A stretch of DNA of 5,963 nt from Pseudomonadota bacterium (GTDB lineage Bacteria; Pseudomonadota; Alphaproteobacteria; Rhizobiales; Xanthobacteraceae). This document shows, piece by piece, positions 1 to 5,849 of the stretch. Position numbers and translations under genes: made by a program. The stretch is taken from assembly GCA_023391175.1 (NCBI GenBank), contig JAEWBL010000432.1, positions 1-5,963 of the forward strand, written 5' to 3'. The first letter of the stretch is position 1; every line of letters starts with the position of its first letter. Under the pieces are notes generated by a model, which was not told the origin of the DNA, did not search any database, and saw only the letters and a list, made by a program, of their open reading frames with translations.

Positions 1-1737
1 CTGGAGATCGGCAATCGCAAGATCGAGGATCTCAAGATCGTCACGTCGGGTGCCGGCGCGGCCGCGCTCGCCTGCCTTGGCCTCCTCGTCACGATCGGCG
101 CGAAGAAGGAGAACATCTGGGTCACGGATATCGAGGGCGTGGTCTATGACGGCCGCAACACCCTCATGGATCCCTACAAGGAGATCTACGCCCAGAAGAC
201 CGACAAGCGCACCCTCGACGAGGTGATCGAAGGCGCGCACATTTTCCTCGGCCTCTCGGCCGGCGGCGTACTGAAGCCGGAGATGGTGAAGAAGATGGCG
301 GACAAGCCGCTCATCCTCGCCCTCGCCAACCCCATGCCCGAGATCATGCCCGAAGCCGCCCGCGAGGCGCGGCCGGACGCCATGATCTGCACCGGCCGGT
401 CGGACTTTCCGAACCAGGTCAACAACGTCCTGTGCTTCCCCTACATCTTCCGCGGCGCGCTGGATGTGGGCGCCACCGACATCAACGCCGAGATGAAGAT
501 GGCCGCGGTGGAAGCCCTCGCCGCCCTCGCCCGCGAGACCCCCTCGGACGTGGTGGCTCGCGCCTACGGCGGCGAGACCCGCTCCTTCGGCGCCGATTCG
601 CTCATTCCCTCGCCGTTCGATCCGCGCCTCATCCTGCGCATCGCACCGGCGGTGGCGAAGGCGGCCATGGACACCGGCGTCGCGACGCGGCCCATCACCG
701 ACATGGACGCCTATATCGACCGGCTGGACACCTTCGTGTTCCGCTCCGGCTTCATCATGCGTCCGCTTTTCGCCAAGGCGAAGAAGAGCATCAAGCGGGT
801 GATCTATGCCGAGGGCGAGGATGAGCGCGTGCTGCGCGCCGTGCAGGCGGTGGTCGAGGAAGGCATCGCCCGGCCCATCATCGTCGCCCGCCCGAGCGTG
901 GTGGACACCCGCCTGAAGCGCTTCGGCCTCTCCATCCAGCCCGGCCGCGACTTCGATCTCATCAACCCCGAGGACGATCCGCGTTACCGCGACTACGTGC
1001 GCGATTACGTCGAGGTGGCCGGCCGCCGCGGCGTCACGCCCGATGCCGCCCGCACGCTGGTCCGCACCCATCCCACGGTGATCGCGGCGCTTGCCGTCCA
1101 TCGCGGCGAGGCGGATGCCATGCTCTGCGGCATCGAGGGCCGGTTCGTGCGCCACCTCAGGCAGGTGCGCGACATCATCGGTCTCGCCCCCGGCGTCAAG
1201 GAACTGGCGGCGCTCTCGCTGCTCATCACCTCCAAGGGCAATTTCTTCATCTGCGACACGCAGATCCAGACCGAGCCCACCGCCGCCGACCTCGCCGAGA
1301 TGACGGTGCTGGCCGCCGCCCACGTCCGCCGCTTCGGTCTGGAGCCGCGGGTGGCGCTGCTGTCGCACTCCAATTTCGGCAGCCACGAGACGCTCTCGGC
1401 CAAGCGCGTCCGCTCCGCACTCTCCATCATCCGCGAGCGCGACCCGCACCTGCAGGTGGACGGAGAAATGCAGGCGGATGCTGCACTTATGGAAGATGTG
1501 CGCAAGAAGTCCTTCCCCCACTCCAGCCTCTCCGGAGTGGCCAACGTGCTGGTGATGCCGGACCTCGACGCGGCCGATATCGCCTTCAACATGATCAAGG
1601 TGCTGGGCGATGCCCTCCCCGTCGGGCCCATCCTCATGGGCACCGCCAAGCCGGCCCACATCCTCGGCCCGTCGGTGACGACCCGCGGTGTCGTCAACAT
1701 GACCGCCGTGGCCGTGGCCGAGGCGCAGACGGACTGA
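1..1737 (+). CDS. maeB: NADP-dependent (or NAD-dependent) malic enzyme with C-terminal phosphotransacetylase-like domain, 5' partial
   Basis: Malic enzyme oxidatively decarboxylates malate to pyruvate and CO2 in the cytosol, yielding NAD(P)H. The frame is open from base 1, so the true start lies upstream; 578 residues are present against roughly 750-770 for the family, so about 180 N-terminal residues, including the start of the malic domain, are missing. Numbering from base 1, residues 17-22 read GAGAAA, the nucleotide-binding glycine motif. ALANPMPE lies at about 107-114 and TGRSDFPNQVNN at 131-142, both hallmarks of the malic enzyme NAD-binding half. From about residue 255 the sequence changes to a phosphotransacetylase-like domain (RVIYAEGEDERVLRA) that runs to the C terminus. 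In MaeB-type enzymes this domain is regarded as regulatory (acetyl-CoA response), not as an acetyltransferase; that is family knowledge. Rhizobia carry NAD (Dme) and NADP (Tme) versions of this architecture, and cofactor preference cannot be read here. It converges on the next gene across a hairpin. Confidence 0.95.
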   Translation: MEIGNRKIEDLKIVTSGAGAAALACLGLLVTIGAKKENIWVTDIEGVVYDGRNTLMDPYKEIYAQKTDKRTLDEVIEGAHIFLGLSAGGVLKPEMVKKMADKPLILALANPMPEIMPEAAREARPDAMICTGRSDFPNQVNNVLCFPYIFRGALDVGATDINAEMKMAAVEALAALARETPSDVVARAYGGETRSFGADSLIPSPFDPRLILRIAPAVAKAAMDTGVATRPITDMDAYIDRLDTFVFRSGFIMRPLFAKAKKSIKRVIYAEGEDERVLRAVQAVVEEGIARPIIVARPSVVDTRLKRFGLSIQPGRDFDLINPEDDPRYRDYVRDYVEVAGRRGVTPDAARTLVRTHPTVIAALAVHRGEADAMLCGIEGRFVRHLRQVRDIIGLAPGVKELAALSLLITSKGNFFICDTQIQTEPTAADLAEMTVLAAAHVRRFGLEPRVALLSHSNFGSHETLSAKRVRSALSIIRERDPHLQVDGEMQADAALMEDVRKKSFPHSSLSGVANVLVMPDLDAADIAFNMIKVLGDALPVGPILMGTAKPAHILGPSVTTRGVVNMTAVAVAEAQTD

Positions 1738-1760
1738 CAAGCCTTTGTAAGCAAACGCAC

Positions 1761-1787
1761 TTCCCCCTCTCCGCGCGGGAGGGGGAA
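1761..1787. terminator. GC hairpin between convergent genes, possible bidirectional terminator or small palindromic repeat
   Basis: TTCCCCCTC at 1761-1769 pairs perfectly with GAGGGGGAA at 1779-1787 around a 9-nt loop. It sits 23 nt after the malic enzyme stop and 31 nt past the stop of the convergent gene on the other strand, which is where a shared terminator would be expected. There is no clear T-run on either side, so it is not a textbook Rho-independent terminator. The 8-mer GCCTTTGT occurs on both sides (1741-1748 and 1789-1796), which leaves open that the hairpin is a small inserted palindromic element. Confidence 0.45.
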
Positions 1788-1818
1788 TGCCTTTGTCAAA
1801 GGCTCTTGCCGGCCGGAT

Positions 1819-2490
1819 TCAGCGCGATGGCGGGGGACCCAGGATGCCCGCGGTATAGCGCTCGATCAGGGCGCTGAAGGGGGTGCCGTTGGGCAGGGTC
1901 AGCACCGCCCGGTGGCTCAGCACGAAGGCGGGCAGGGGCAGCGCGGCGCCGGGGGCGGGCTTGAAACCGGTCTCGTCGGCCGGCATCCACAGCACTGTGG
2001 AATCGAGGGTTTTCCGCCGGAAATCGAGCGGTTTCACCACCTTGCCGAATGGGGTATCGGTGGTGTCCAGCACCTGGTTCATGTCCGGTGTCAGCTTTTC
2101 CGGCAGATAAAAGTTATCCGCCTCCGACAAAACTGTGGGTCCGCACACGAGGCGCACCCGGCGATGCCGCACCGGCGTGTCGGGTCCGGCACCGAGCAGC
2201 GCGCGCACCTCCGGGGGGGCGGCGCCCTCCCGCTCGTAGACCCGCTCGGCCACCACCTTGGATGGATCGGAGATGCCCCGTGTGGCGCACCAGCGCTCCA
2301 GGGTGGCGGTGGCGCTCGGATGGGCGAGGAGGTCGGCGTTCAGCGCCTCCACCAGCTCCTGCGCCTGCTGGCGGGCGGAAGCGGTATCCGGCCACTGGGC
2401 TTCCAGCGCGTGGGCCGGCACCATCAGGCAGGCGGCCAGCATCAGCGGCACCAGCAGCGGCAGGCCGGACGGGAAGCCGGGCGGAAACAT
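1819..2490 (-). CDS. Exported chorismate lyase (UbiC)-like protein of unknown function
   Basis: This encodes 223 residues. The ATG at 2488-2490 is chosen because GGAGGG (complement of 2500-2505) precedes it by about 9 nt; the in-frame ATG at 2536-2538 has no such site. Residues 8-28 form a hydrophobic signal peptide with a plausible signal peptidase cut after AHA (26-28), so the product is probably periplasmic. LAAC at 18-21 also resembles a lipobox, but it is followed by more hydrophobic residues. By eye, residues 108-215 align with E. coli UbiC: HRRVRLVCG (109-117) matches the strand carrying the active-site Arg, TPFGKVV (146-152) matches TPLGRYL, and LIERY (208-212) matches the region with the catalytic-site Glu (here E210). 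UbiC splits chorismate into 4-hydroxybenzoate and pyruvate in the cytosol. An exported protein of this fold is unlikely to do that job for ubiquinone synthesis, so substrate and role are unknown. It is divergent from the first cyclase gene. The gene call is firm; the fold assignment is moderate. Confidence 0.8.
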   Translation of the reverse strand: MFPPGFPSGLPLLVPLMLAACLMVPAHALEAQWPDTASARQQAQELVEALNADLLAHPSATATLERWCATRGISDPSKVVAERVYEREGAAPPEVRALLGAGPDTPVRHRRVRLVCGPTVLSEADNFYLPEKLTPDMNQVLDTTDTPFGKVVKPLDFRRKTLDSTVLWMPADETGFKPAPGAALPLPAFVLSHRAVLTLPNGTPFSALIERYTAGILGPPPSR

Positions 2491-2510
2491 GGGAACGCAC
2501 CCTCCAGAGC

Positions 2511-2526
2511 GGCGCGCCAGCGCGCC
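2511..2526 (-). promoter_or_regulatory. Short hairpin next to the ribosome binding site of the exported UbiC-like gene
   Basis: GGCGCGC at 2511-2517 and GCGCGCC at 2520-2526 form a perfect 7-bp stem with a 2-nt loop. On the minus strand it lies about 5 nt upstream of the GGAGGG ribosome binding site of the 1819-2490 gene, so it could affect translation or be a protein-binding site. GC-rich DNA makes short palindromes common, so support is limited. Confidence 0.25.
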
Positions 2527-2649
2527 ACCCCTCTCCATACCGCAGCGCGAAGCCGCTTTCCATGGCGCGCGCCGCTCCACCGGCGGCATGAGACAGCAGC
2601 ACGCAGCGCAAGCGCGTTCGGTGCGTGGCCCAATTGGCCAAGCATGACG

Positions 2650-2655
2650 TATAAT
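2650..2655 (+). promoter_or_regulatory. Consensus -10 element of the first diguanylate cyclase gene
   Basis: TATAAT stands out in very GC-rich DNA and ends 9 nt before the ATG at 2665. A start of transcription about 7 nt downstream would fall at about 2662, giving a nearly leaderless mRNA. No good -35 hexamer is seen at 16-18 bp spacing. An inverted repeat, TGGCC-N5-GGCCA (2626-2640), covers the -35 position and could bind an activator or repressor. No Shine-Dalgarno sequence precedes either possible ATG (2644 or 2665), which fits a leaderless start. Confidence 0.4.
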
Positions 2656-2664
2656 GGCCTTGGA

Positions 2665-3591
2665 ATGAACCTTGTCCCCGACCATCTCGCCGCTCTCTAC
2701 GACAGCACGCAGGTGCTTGTGGCGGCTTATGATTCCTTCGACCGGCTGCGCTATGCGAATGCCGCCTTCCGGGCCGCCTTCGGCCTCGCGTCGGGCGAGG
2801 AGTTGACCTGGGCGGAGATCATGCGCCGCAACCATGCCGAGCGGCGGGGCACGGTCATCACCGCCCCGGATTTCGACGCCTGGCTGGTCTCCACCCTCTC
2901 CCGCCGCGGCAAGGTGCCCTACCGCGCCTTCGAGACCGACCTCTACGACGGACGCTGGCTGCTGATGACCGAGAGCGTCTCGGCCTCGGGCTGGATGCTC
3001 TGCATCGCCAGCGACATCACGGCCCTGAAGGCCGACGGGCGGGACGTGCGCCAGGCCCGCGACCGCGCCATCAAGGAGGCGCAGACCGACGACCTCACCG
3101 GCATCGCCAACCGCCGCTTCATCACCGCGCGGGTGGACGACATGCTCGCCCCCGGTGCCCTGGGCGGGGCGCTGTGCGTGCTGGACCTCGACAATTTCAA
3201 ATACATCAACGACCTCGTCGGCCACCTCGCGGGCGATGCGGTGCTCCGCGACTTCGCCGCCCGCATCAACGGCCTCATCCGCCGCAAGGATTGCTTCGGC
3301 CGCATCGGCGGCGAGGAGTTCGTGCTGGTGCTGCCGCAGACCTCTGCGGCGGAGGCGGTGCTCATCGTCGAGCGGATGCTGTCCGTGGTGCGCCAGTCGC
3401 GACCGCTGCCGCAATGGCCGGATTTCGCCTATACCTTCTCCGCTGGCGTCGCCACGGGCGGGCCGGGCACCACCTTCACCGATCTCTATGGCCGCGCCGA
3501 CCGCGCGCTCTACATGGCCAAGATGGCCGGCCGAAACCGCATCATGATGGACGGCGAGGCGCCACCCGCGGCGATGGCGGCCCGCGGGTAG
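2665..3591 (+). CDS. PAS-GGDEF diguanylate cyclase, first of a tandem pair
   Basis: The protein (308 residues) is predicted to make cyclic di-GMP from two GTP. Residues about 10-120 form a PAS-like sensor domain (DRLRYAN at 26-32, then FGL and a conserved DGRWLL segment). A short helical linker (about 125-140) leads into the GGDEF domain from TDDLTGIANRRF (141-152). The signature is GGEEF at 215-219. Metal and substrate residues are visible in DLDNFK (174-179), ND (182-183) and GHLAGD (186-191). R206-R-K-D209, five residues before GGEEF, is the RxxD inhibitory site, so product inhibition is expected. There is no signal peptide or membrane segment, so it is cytosolic. An in-frame ATG at 2644 would add seven residues, but the TATAAT at 2650 lies inside that extension, so 2665 is preferred. 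No EAL domain is present. The PAS ligand is unknown. It is divergent from the exported UbiC-like gene and is followed 119 nt later by its paralogue. Confidence 0.93.
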   Translation: MNLVPDHLAALYDSTQVLVAAYDSFDRLRYANAAFRAAFGLASGEELTWAEIMRRNHAERRGTVITAPDFDAWLVSTLSRRGKVPYRAFETDLYDGRWLLMTESVSASGWMLCIASDITALKADGRDVRQARDRAIKEAQTDDLTGIANRRFITARVDDMLAPGALGGALCVLDLDNFKYINDLVGHLAGDAVLRDFAARINGLIRRKDCFGRIGGEEFVLVLPQTSAAEAVLIVERMLSVVRQSRPLPQWPDFAYTFSAGVATGGPGTTFTDLYGRADRALYMAKMAGRNRIMMDGEAPPAAMAARG

Positions 3592-3694
3592 GCGGTTCCG
3601 AGGTAGGTCGCGGCGGCCGGAGGGCGCCCCCGCCTCACCCGAAAGCAGGGGGCAAACAGGGCAAATCCATCGTCCACCGTGGCCGTGCTTGCGC

Positions 3695-3700
3695 TATGCT
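3695..3700 (+). promoter_or_regulatory. Possible -10 element of the second diguanylate cyclase gene
   Basis: TATGCT ends 10 nt before the ATG at 3711, nearly the same geometry as TATAAT before the first cyclase. The bases between are similar too: GGCCTTGGA before the first ATG and CGGCCTAGCC before the second. No Shine-Dalgarno sequence and no clear -35 are visible. It is supported mainly by the parallel with the first gene. Confidence 0.25.
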
Positions 3701-3710
3701 CGGCCTAGCC

Positions 3711-4646
3711 ATGTTCAATATCCGTGACTTCGGAAGCCTGGGCGCCGAAGACGGCGCGCTGGACATCATCGCCCGCATCCGCGCCCTCTATGAGGCGACG
3801 CCGCTGCTCGTCGGTCTCTACGATCCCGACGACCGGCTGCGCTATGCGAACCCCGCCTGCCGCGCCACCTTCGGCCTTCAGGAGGGCGAGTTCCCCACCT
3901 GGGAGGAACTGGTCCGGCGCAGCCATGCGGCGGGGCATGGCATCATCATCAAGGCGGACGACTTCGAGACCTGGCTCGCCTCCGCCAAGTCGCGGCGGGG
4001 CAAGGTGCGCTTCCGCAGCTTCGAAAGCGATCTGAAGGACGGGCGCTGGCTGCTGGTGAACGAGACCATGGACGCGGACGGCTGGATGCTCACGGTCGGG
4101 GTGGACGTCACCTCCTTCCGTGTCGACACGCGTCACATCCGGCAGGCCCGCGACCACGCATTGCGTGCCGCCCACACCGACGAGCTGACAGGCGTCGCCA
4201 ACCGCCGCTTCGCCATCCACCGCGCCAACGAGATGATGGCGCCGCAAGGCCCCGGCGGCACCCTGTGCGTCATCGATATCGACAATTTCAAGCAGGTGAA
4301 CGACCGCTTCGGCCACCAGACGGGCGACGTGCTGCTGCGCGCCTTCTGCGCCCTGATGGCCGGCGCCATCCGCCGCTCCGACTGCTTCGGCCGGGTGGGC
4401 GGCGAGGAATTCGTGCTGGTGCTGCCGCGGACCGACCTTGTGGACGCCGAGCGCCGTGTCGCCGACCTCCTCGCCCGCGTCCGCGCCTCCCGCCCGCTCC
4501 CCGAGCTGCCGGACTTCACCTATACCTTCTCCGCCGGCCTCACCTTCACACCCCCCGGCGACACCTTCTCCGACGCCTACGGCCGCGCCGACCGGGCGCT
4601 GTATCAGGCGAAGATGGATGGGCGGGACCGGGTGAGGGTGGGGTGA
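3711..4646 (+). CDS. PAS-GGDEF diguanylate cyclase, second of a tandem pair
   Basis: The protein (311 residues) is a predicted cytosolic cyclic di-GMP synthase with the same architecture as its upstream neighbour. The PAS-like domain spans about 25-135 (DRLRYAN at 41-47, DGRWLL at 110-115). The GGDEF domain starts at TDELTGVANRRF (156-167). DIDNFK (189-194), ND (197-198) and GHQTGD (201-206) hold the expected metal and GTP contacts. GGEEF is at 230-234 and the inhibitory RxxD is R221-R-S-D224. From residue 26 to the end it aligns with residues 11 onward of the first protein without a single gap, at roughly 55-60% identity by eye; the 25 residues before that are not shared and are probably a separate N-terminal helix. 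The start at 3711 is chosen over the in-frame ATG at 3696, which overlaps the possible -10 element; neither has a ribosome binding site. It could be co-transcribed with the first cyclase or have its own promoter. It converges on the AT-rich gene with a 42-nt gap. Confidence 0.93.
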   Translation: MFNIRDFGSLGAEDGALDIIARIRALYEATPLLVGLYDPDDRLRYANPACRATFGLQEGEFPTWEELVRRSHAAGHGIIIKADDFETWLASAKSRRGKVRFRSFESDLKDGRWLLVNETMDADGWMLTVGVDVTSFRVDTRHIRQARDHALRAAHTDELTGVANRRFAIHRANEMMAPQGPGGTLCVIDIDNFKQVNDRFGHQTGDVLLRAFCALMAGAIRRSDCFGRVGGEEFVLVLPRTDLVDAERRVADLLARVRASRPLPELPDFTYTFSAGLTFTPPGDTFSDAYGRADRALYQAKMDGRDRVRVG

Positions 4647-4688
4647 AGCGGGTAACTATCTGAAGCCGTGGTAGGCGCTTGGCCGTAA

Positions 4689-5264
4689 TCAGGGTTGGTC
4701 CTGAGGATCGCGGAATAAGTCGCTCAGTAGGCCTAAAGACCCTAGTCCTTCTATAGACTCTCGGGCTTGATTGCTCATCAAAGCTTTTTTTAACATTGCT
4801 TGACTTATTTTAGATAGTAGAATATCAAGTTGAGTTACGAATATATCCATTGTATTAAAATGAGATGAAAAAGTATCTATCGACCATATTTCTTTTGGAA
4901 AATTGAGGCCATCATTGGCTTTTGTAATTAAAAATTCGACATTTTCGTCGTCGTTGCTAAGAAATAGTTCATGTGCAATTATATTACGTTTGGCAGAATA
5001 ATCATTAATATTCTTGATCAATTTTTTATATATAATTAGATCATCTTCTGTCATAAATGATAGTCGAATGGAGCTATTAATTATTTTTAGTTTATCACGG
5101 AGTTGAATATTTTTTACAACAATTAGTCCCGTAATATCATCTAGTCCAATTGATTTTATGAGTATACGATTTAGACTGCTTTCAACGAGTGCCCAGCGTT
5201 GCAGAAAGCCTCCTACGAGTGCTAAGCTGCGCATATGGGGGTCTAGATTTCTGAATTCATTCAT
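4689..5264 (-). CDS. AT-rich gene for a putative HEPN-like protein (RX4H motif), likely horizontally acquired
   Basis: This encodes 191 residues; the ATG at 5262-5264 is preceded by AGAGGA at suitable spacing. I do not recognise a named family. The protein looks all-helical and soluble, with no signal peptide or membrane segment. Residues 17-32 (VGGF..RWALVESSLNRI) and 54-64 (QLRDKLKIIN) resemble the first helices of HEPN-like proteins that carry a late RN-x-x-AH motif. That motif is present as R93-N-I-I-A-H98, fitting the RX4-6H signature of HEPN ribonucleases, which are found in toxin-antitoxin, Abi and other defence systems (family knowledge). No MNT-type antitoxin gene lies beside it, so toxin activity is inference only. 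The tail (about 160-191) is polar and glycine-containing with no recognised domain. Its G+C is about one third, against roughly two thirds or more in both flanks, and its codons are rich in AAT, ATA and TTA, a strong sign of foreign origin. The gene call is good; function is weak. Confidence 0.8.
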   Translation of the reverse strand: MNEFRNLDPHMRSLALVGGFLQRWALVESSLNRILIKSIGLDDITGLIVVKNIQLRDKLKIINSSIRLSFMTEDDLIIYKKLIKNINDYSAKRNIIAHELFLSNDDENVEFLITKANDGLNFPKEIWSIDTFSSHFNTMDIFVTQLDILLSKISQAMLKKALMSNQARESIEGLGSLGLLSDLFRDPQDQP

Positions 5265-5501
5265 CGCGTCCTCTGACGACTAGAGCATATTTGTTGTGGG
5301 GTTGCTGGGGTTAGGTTGTTTCCAAAGCCGATTCTGAAACGCCGCAATTCGATTTTCTTAGGTCTGCTCCTTCTTGTCCAGTCGATCATCGGCTGATGAC
5401 TCGGTAAGTTTATAAAGCTAAAGCGCTTTCAATCTTAAACCCTTGAGCCGCGATCGCAATTGACCTCTGCAATCTCCAGGCCCTGATCAGGAATTTAGTC
5501 C
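5265..5501. other. Intergenic stretch at the upstream edge of the AT-rich island; no gene seen
   Basis: Composition is intermediate between the AT-rich gene and the GC-rich flank. No credible coding frame or RNA gene is visible. It must hold the promoter of the 4689-5264 gene, but no convincing -35/-10 pair was found on that strand. Three perfect short palindromes cluster here: AAAGCGCTTT (5420-5429), GCGATCGC (5450-5457) and CCTGATCAGG (5482-5491). They may be protein-binding sites or the remains of an insertion boundary. Confidence 0.4.
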
Positions 5502-5530
5502 TTGACAGCGTGACGCTCCTTGGGTATCTT
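5502..5530 (+). promoter_or_regulatory. Near-consensus sigma-70 promoter
   Basis: TTGACA (5502-5507) and TATCTT (5525-5530) are separated by exactly 17 bp, so the -35 is perfect and the -10 has four of six consensus bases. Transcription would start near 5537 and run toward the helix-turn-helix gene at 5850, giving a leader of about 310 nt. It lies where composition changes from AT-leaning to GC-rich. Confidence 0.6.
5507..5517. promoter_or_regulatory. Palindrome between -35 and -10, candidate operator
   Basis: AGCGT-G-ACGCT is an 11-bp inverted repeat lying in the spacer of the 5502-5530 promoter and touching the last base of the -35. A dimeric repressor bound there would block RNA polymerase. 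Autorepression by the downstream helix-turn-helix protein is possible but is inference. Confidence 0.3.
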
Positions 5531-5536
5531 TTCCCC

Positions 5537-5557
5537 ATGTTCGAGACGTGTGCCTGA
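5537..5557 (+). other. Six-codon mini-ORF at the predicted transcription start
   Basis: ATG at 5537 opens a tiny frame, MFETCA then TGA, right at the predicted start of transcription of the 5502-5530 promoter. If translated it would be a leaderless peptide. It could be a leader peptide that senses translation, or chance. There is no ribosome binding site. Confidence 0.15.
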
Positions 5558-5578
5558 CGGACGAGGCCGGGGCGACGA

Positions 5579-5762
5579 GTCATCCTCGCGCCCCGGACGC
5601 ATGCAGCGCAGCGGAATGCGAGCCGGGGCCCAGCGCACAAGTCCGCCGCAGGCGCTTCCTCATCCCGCGCTCTGGGGCATTGCCCGCTGCGCGGAACCTT
5701 TGCGCTGGCCCCCGGATCAGCGCTCCGGCTGCGCCGTCGCTTGTCCGGGGAACGAGGGCGAC
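5579..5762. repeat. Large imperfect inverted repeat (palindromic intergenic element)
   Basis: The left arm (5579-5638) and right arm (5701-5762) are imperfect reverse complements. The outer ends match best: GTCATCCTCGCGCCCCGGAC against the complement of 5743-5762 agrees at about 16 of 20 positions, and the inner ends share TGGCCCC/GGGGCCC-like and GCGCTGG/CCAGCGC segments. The centre holds a further stem, CCGCGC (5665-5670) with GCGCGG (5689-5694). The whole could fold into a long hairpin as RNA. The arms, with CCCCGGAC, AGCGCAGCGGAA and CCGGGGCCCA, resemble dispersed palindromic repeats often seen between genes in Rhizobiales. Only one copy is in this window, so dispersal is inference. Confidence 0.6.
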
Positions 5763-5774
5763 GGCGGTGCGTGA

Positions 5775-5810
5775 GCGGGGCGTGCCCTCTCCGCCGGTCT
5801 GGCGCCCCGC
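5775..5810 (+). promoter_or_regulatory. Strong GC hairpin in the leader of the last gene
   Basis: GCGGGGCG (5775-5782) and CGCCCCGC (5803-5810) are perfect 8-bp arms around a 20-nt loop. The hairpin ends about 27 nt before the ribosome binding site of the gene at 5850. No T-run follows, so it is not a classic terminator. It may stabilise the mRNA, pause polymerase, or simply belong to the repeat cluster before it. Confidence 0.4.
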
Positions 5811-5849
5811 CCCTCTCCACCCATCCCTCCTCATCCCAGAGGTCCGCCC

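Noticed and set aside
760..1737. Separate phosphate acetyltransferase (pta) gene
   Set aside because: The domain is in the same uninterrupted frame as the malic enzyme half, the known fused architecture of MaeB/Dme/Tme.
1005..1799. 264-codon open frame on the minus strand under the malic enzyme
   Set aside because: It is antisense to a clear enzyme domain, its translation is Ser/Arg/Ala-rich low-complexity, and GC-rich codon structure explains its openness.
1819..2490. Calling the exported protein UbiC of the ubiquinone pathway
   Set aside because: It has a signal peptide, extra N-terminal residues and no ubiquinone gene beside it; only the fold-level likeness is supported.
1912..2664. N-terminal extension of the first cyclase to 559 residues
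   Set aside because: The extension is antisense to the exported protein gene, low-complexity (Gly/His/Arg), and has no homologous part in the paralogue.
2491..3414. Upstream extension of the exported protein gene to a 531-residue frame starting inside the first cyclase
   Set aside because: The added part is antisense to the PAS-GGDEF gene and has no domain; the internal ATG at 2490 has the ribosome binding site and signal peptide.
3174..3710. N-terminal extension of the second cyclase to 490 residues
   Set aside because: It runs out of frame through the GGDEF domain of the first cyclase and the intergenic gap, giving Arg/Pro-rich nonsense.
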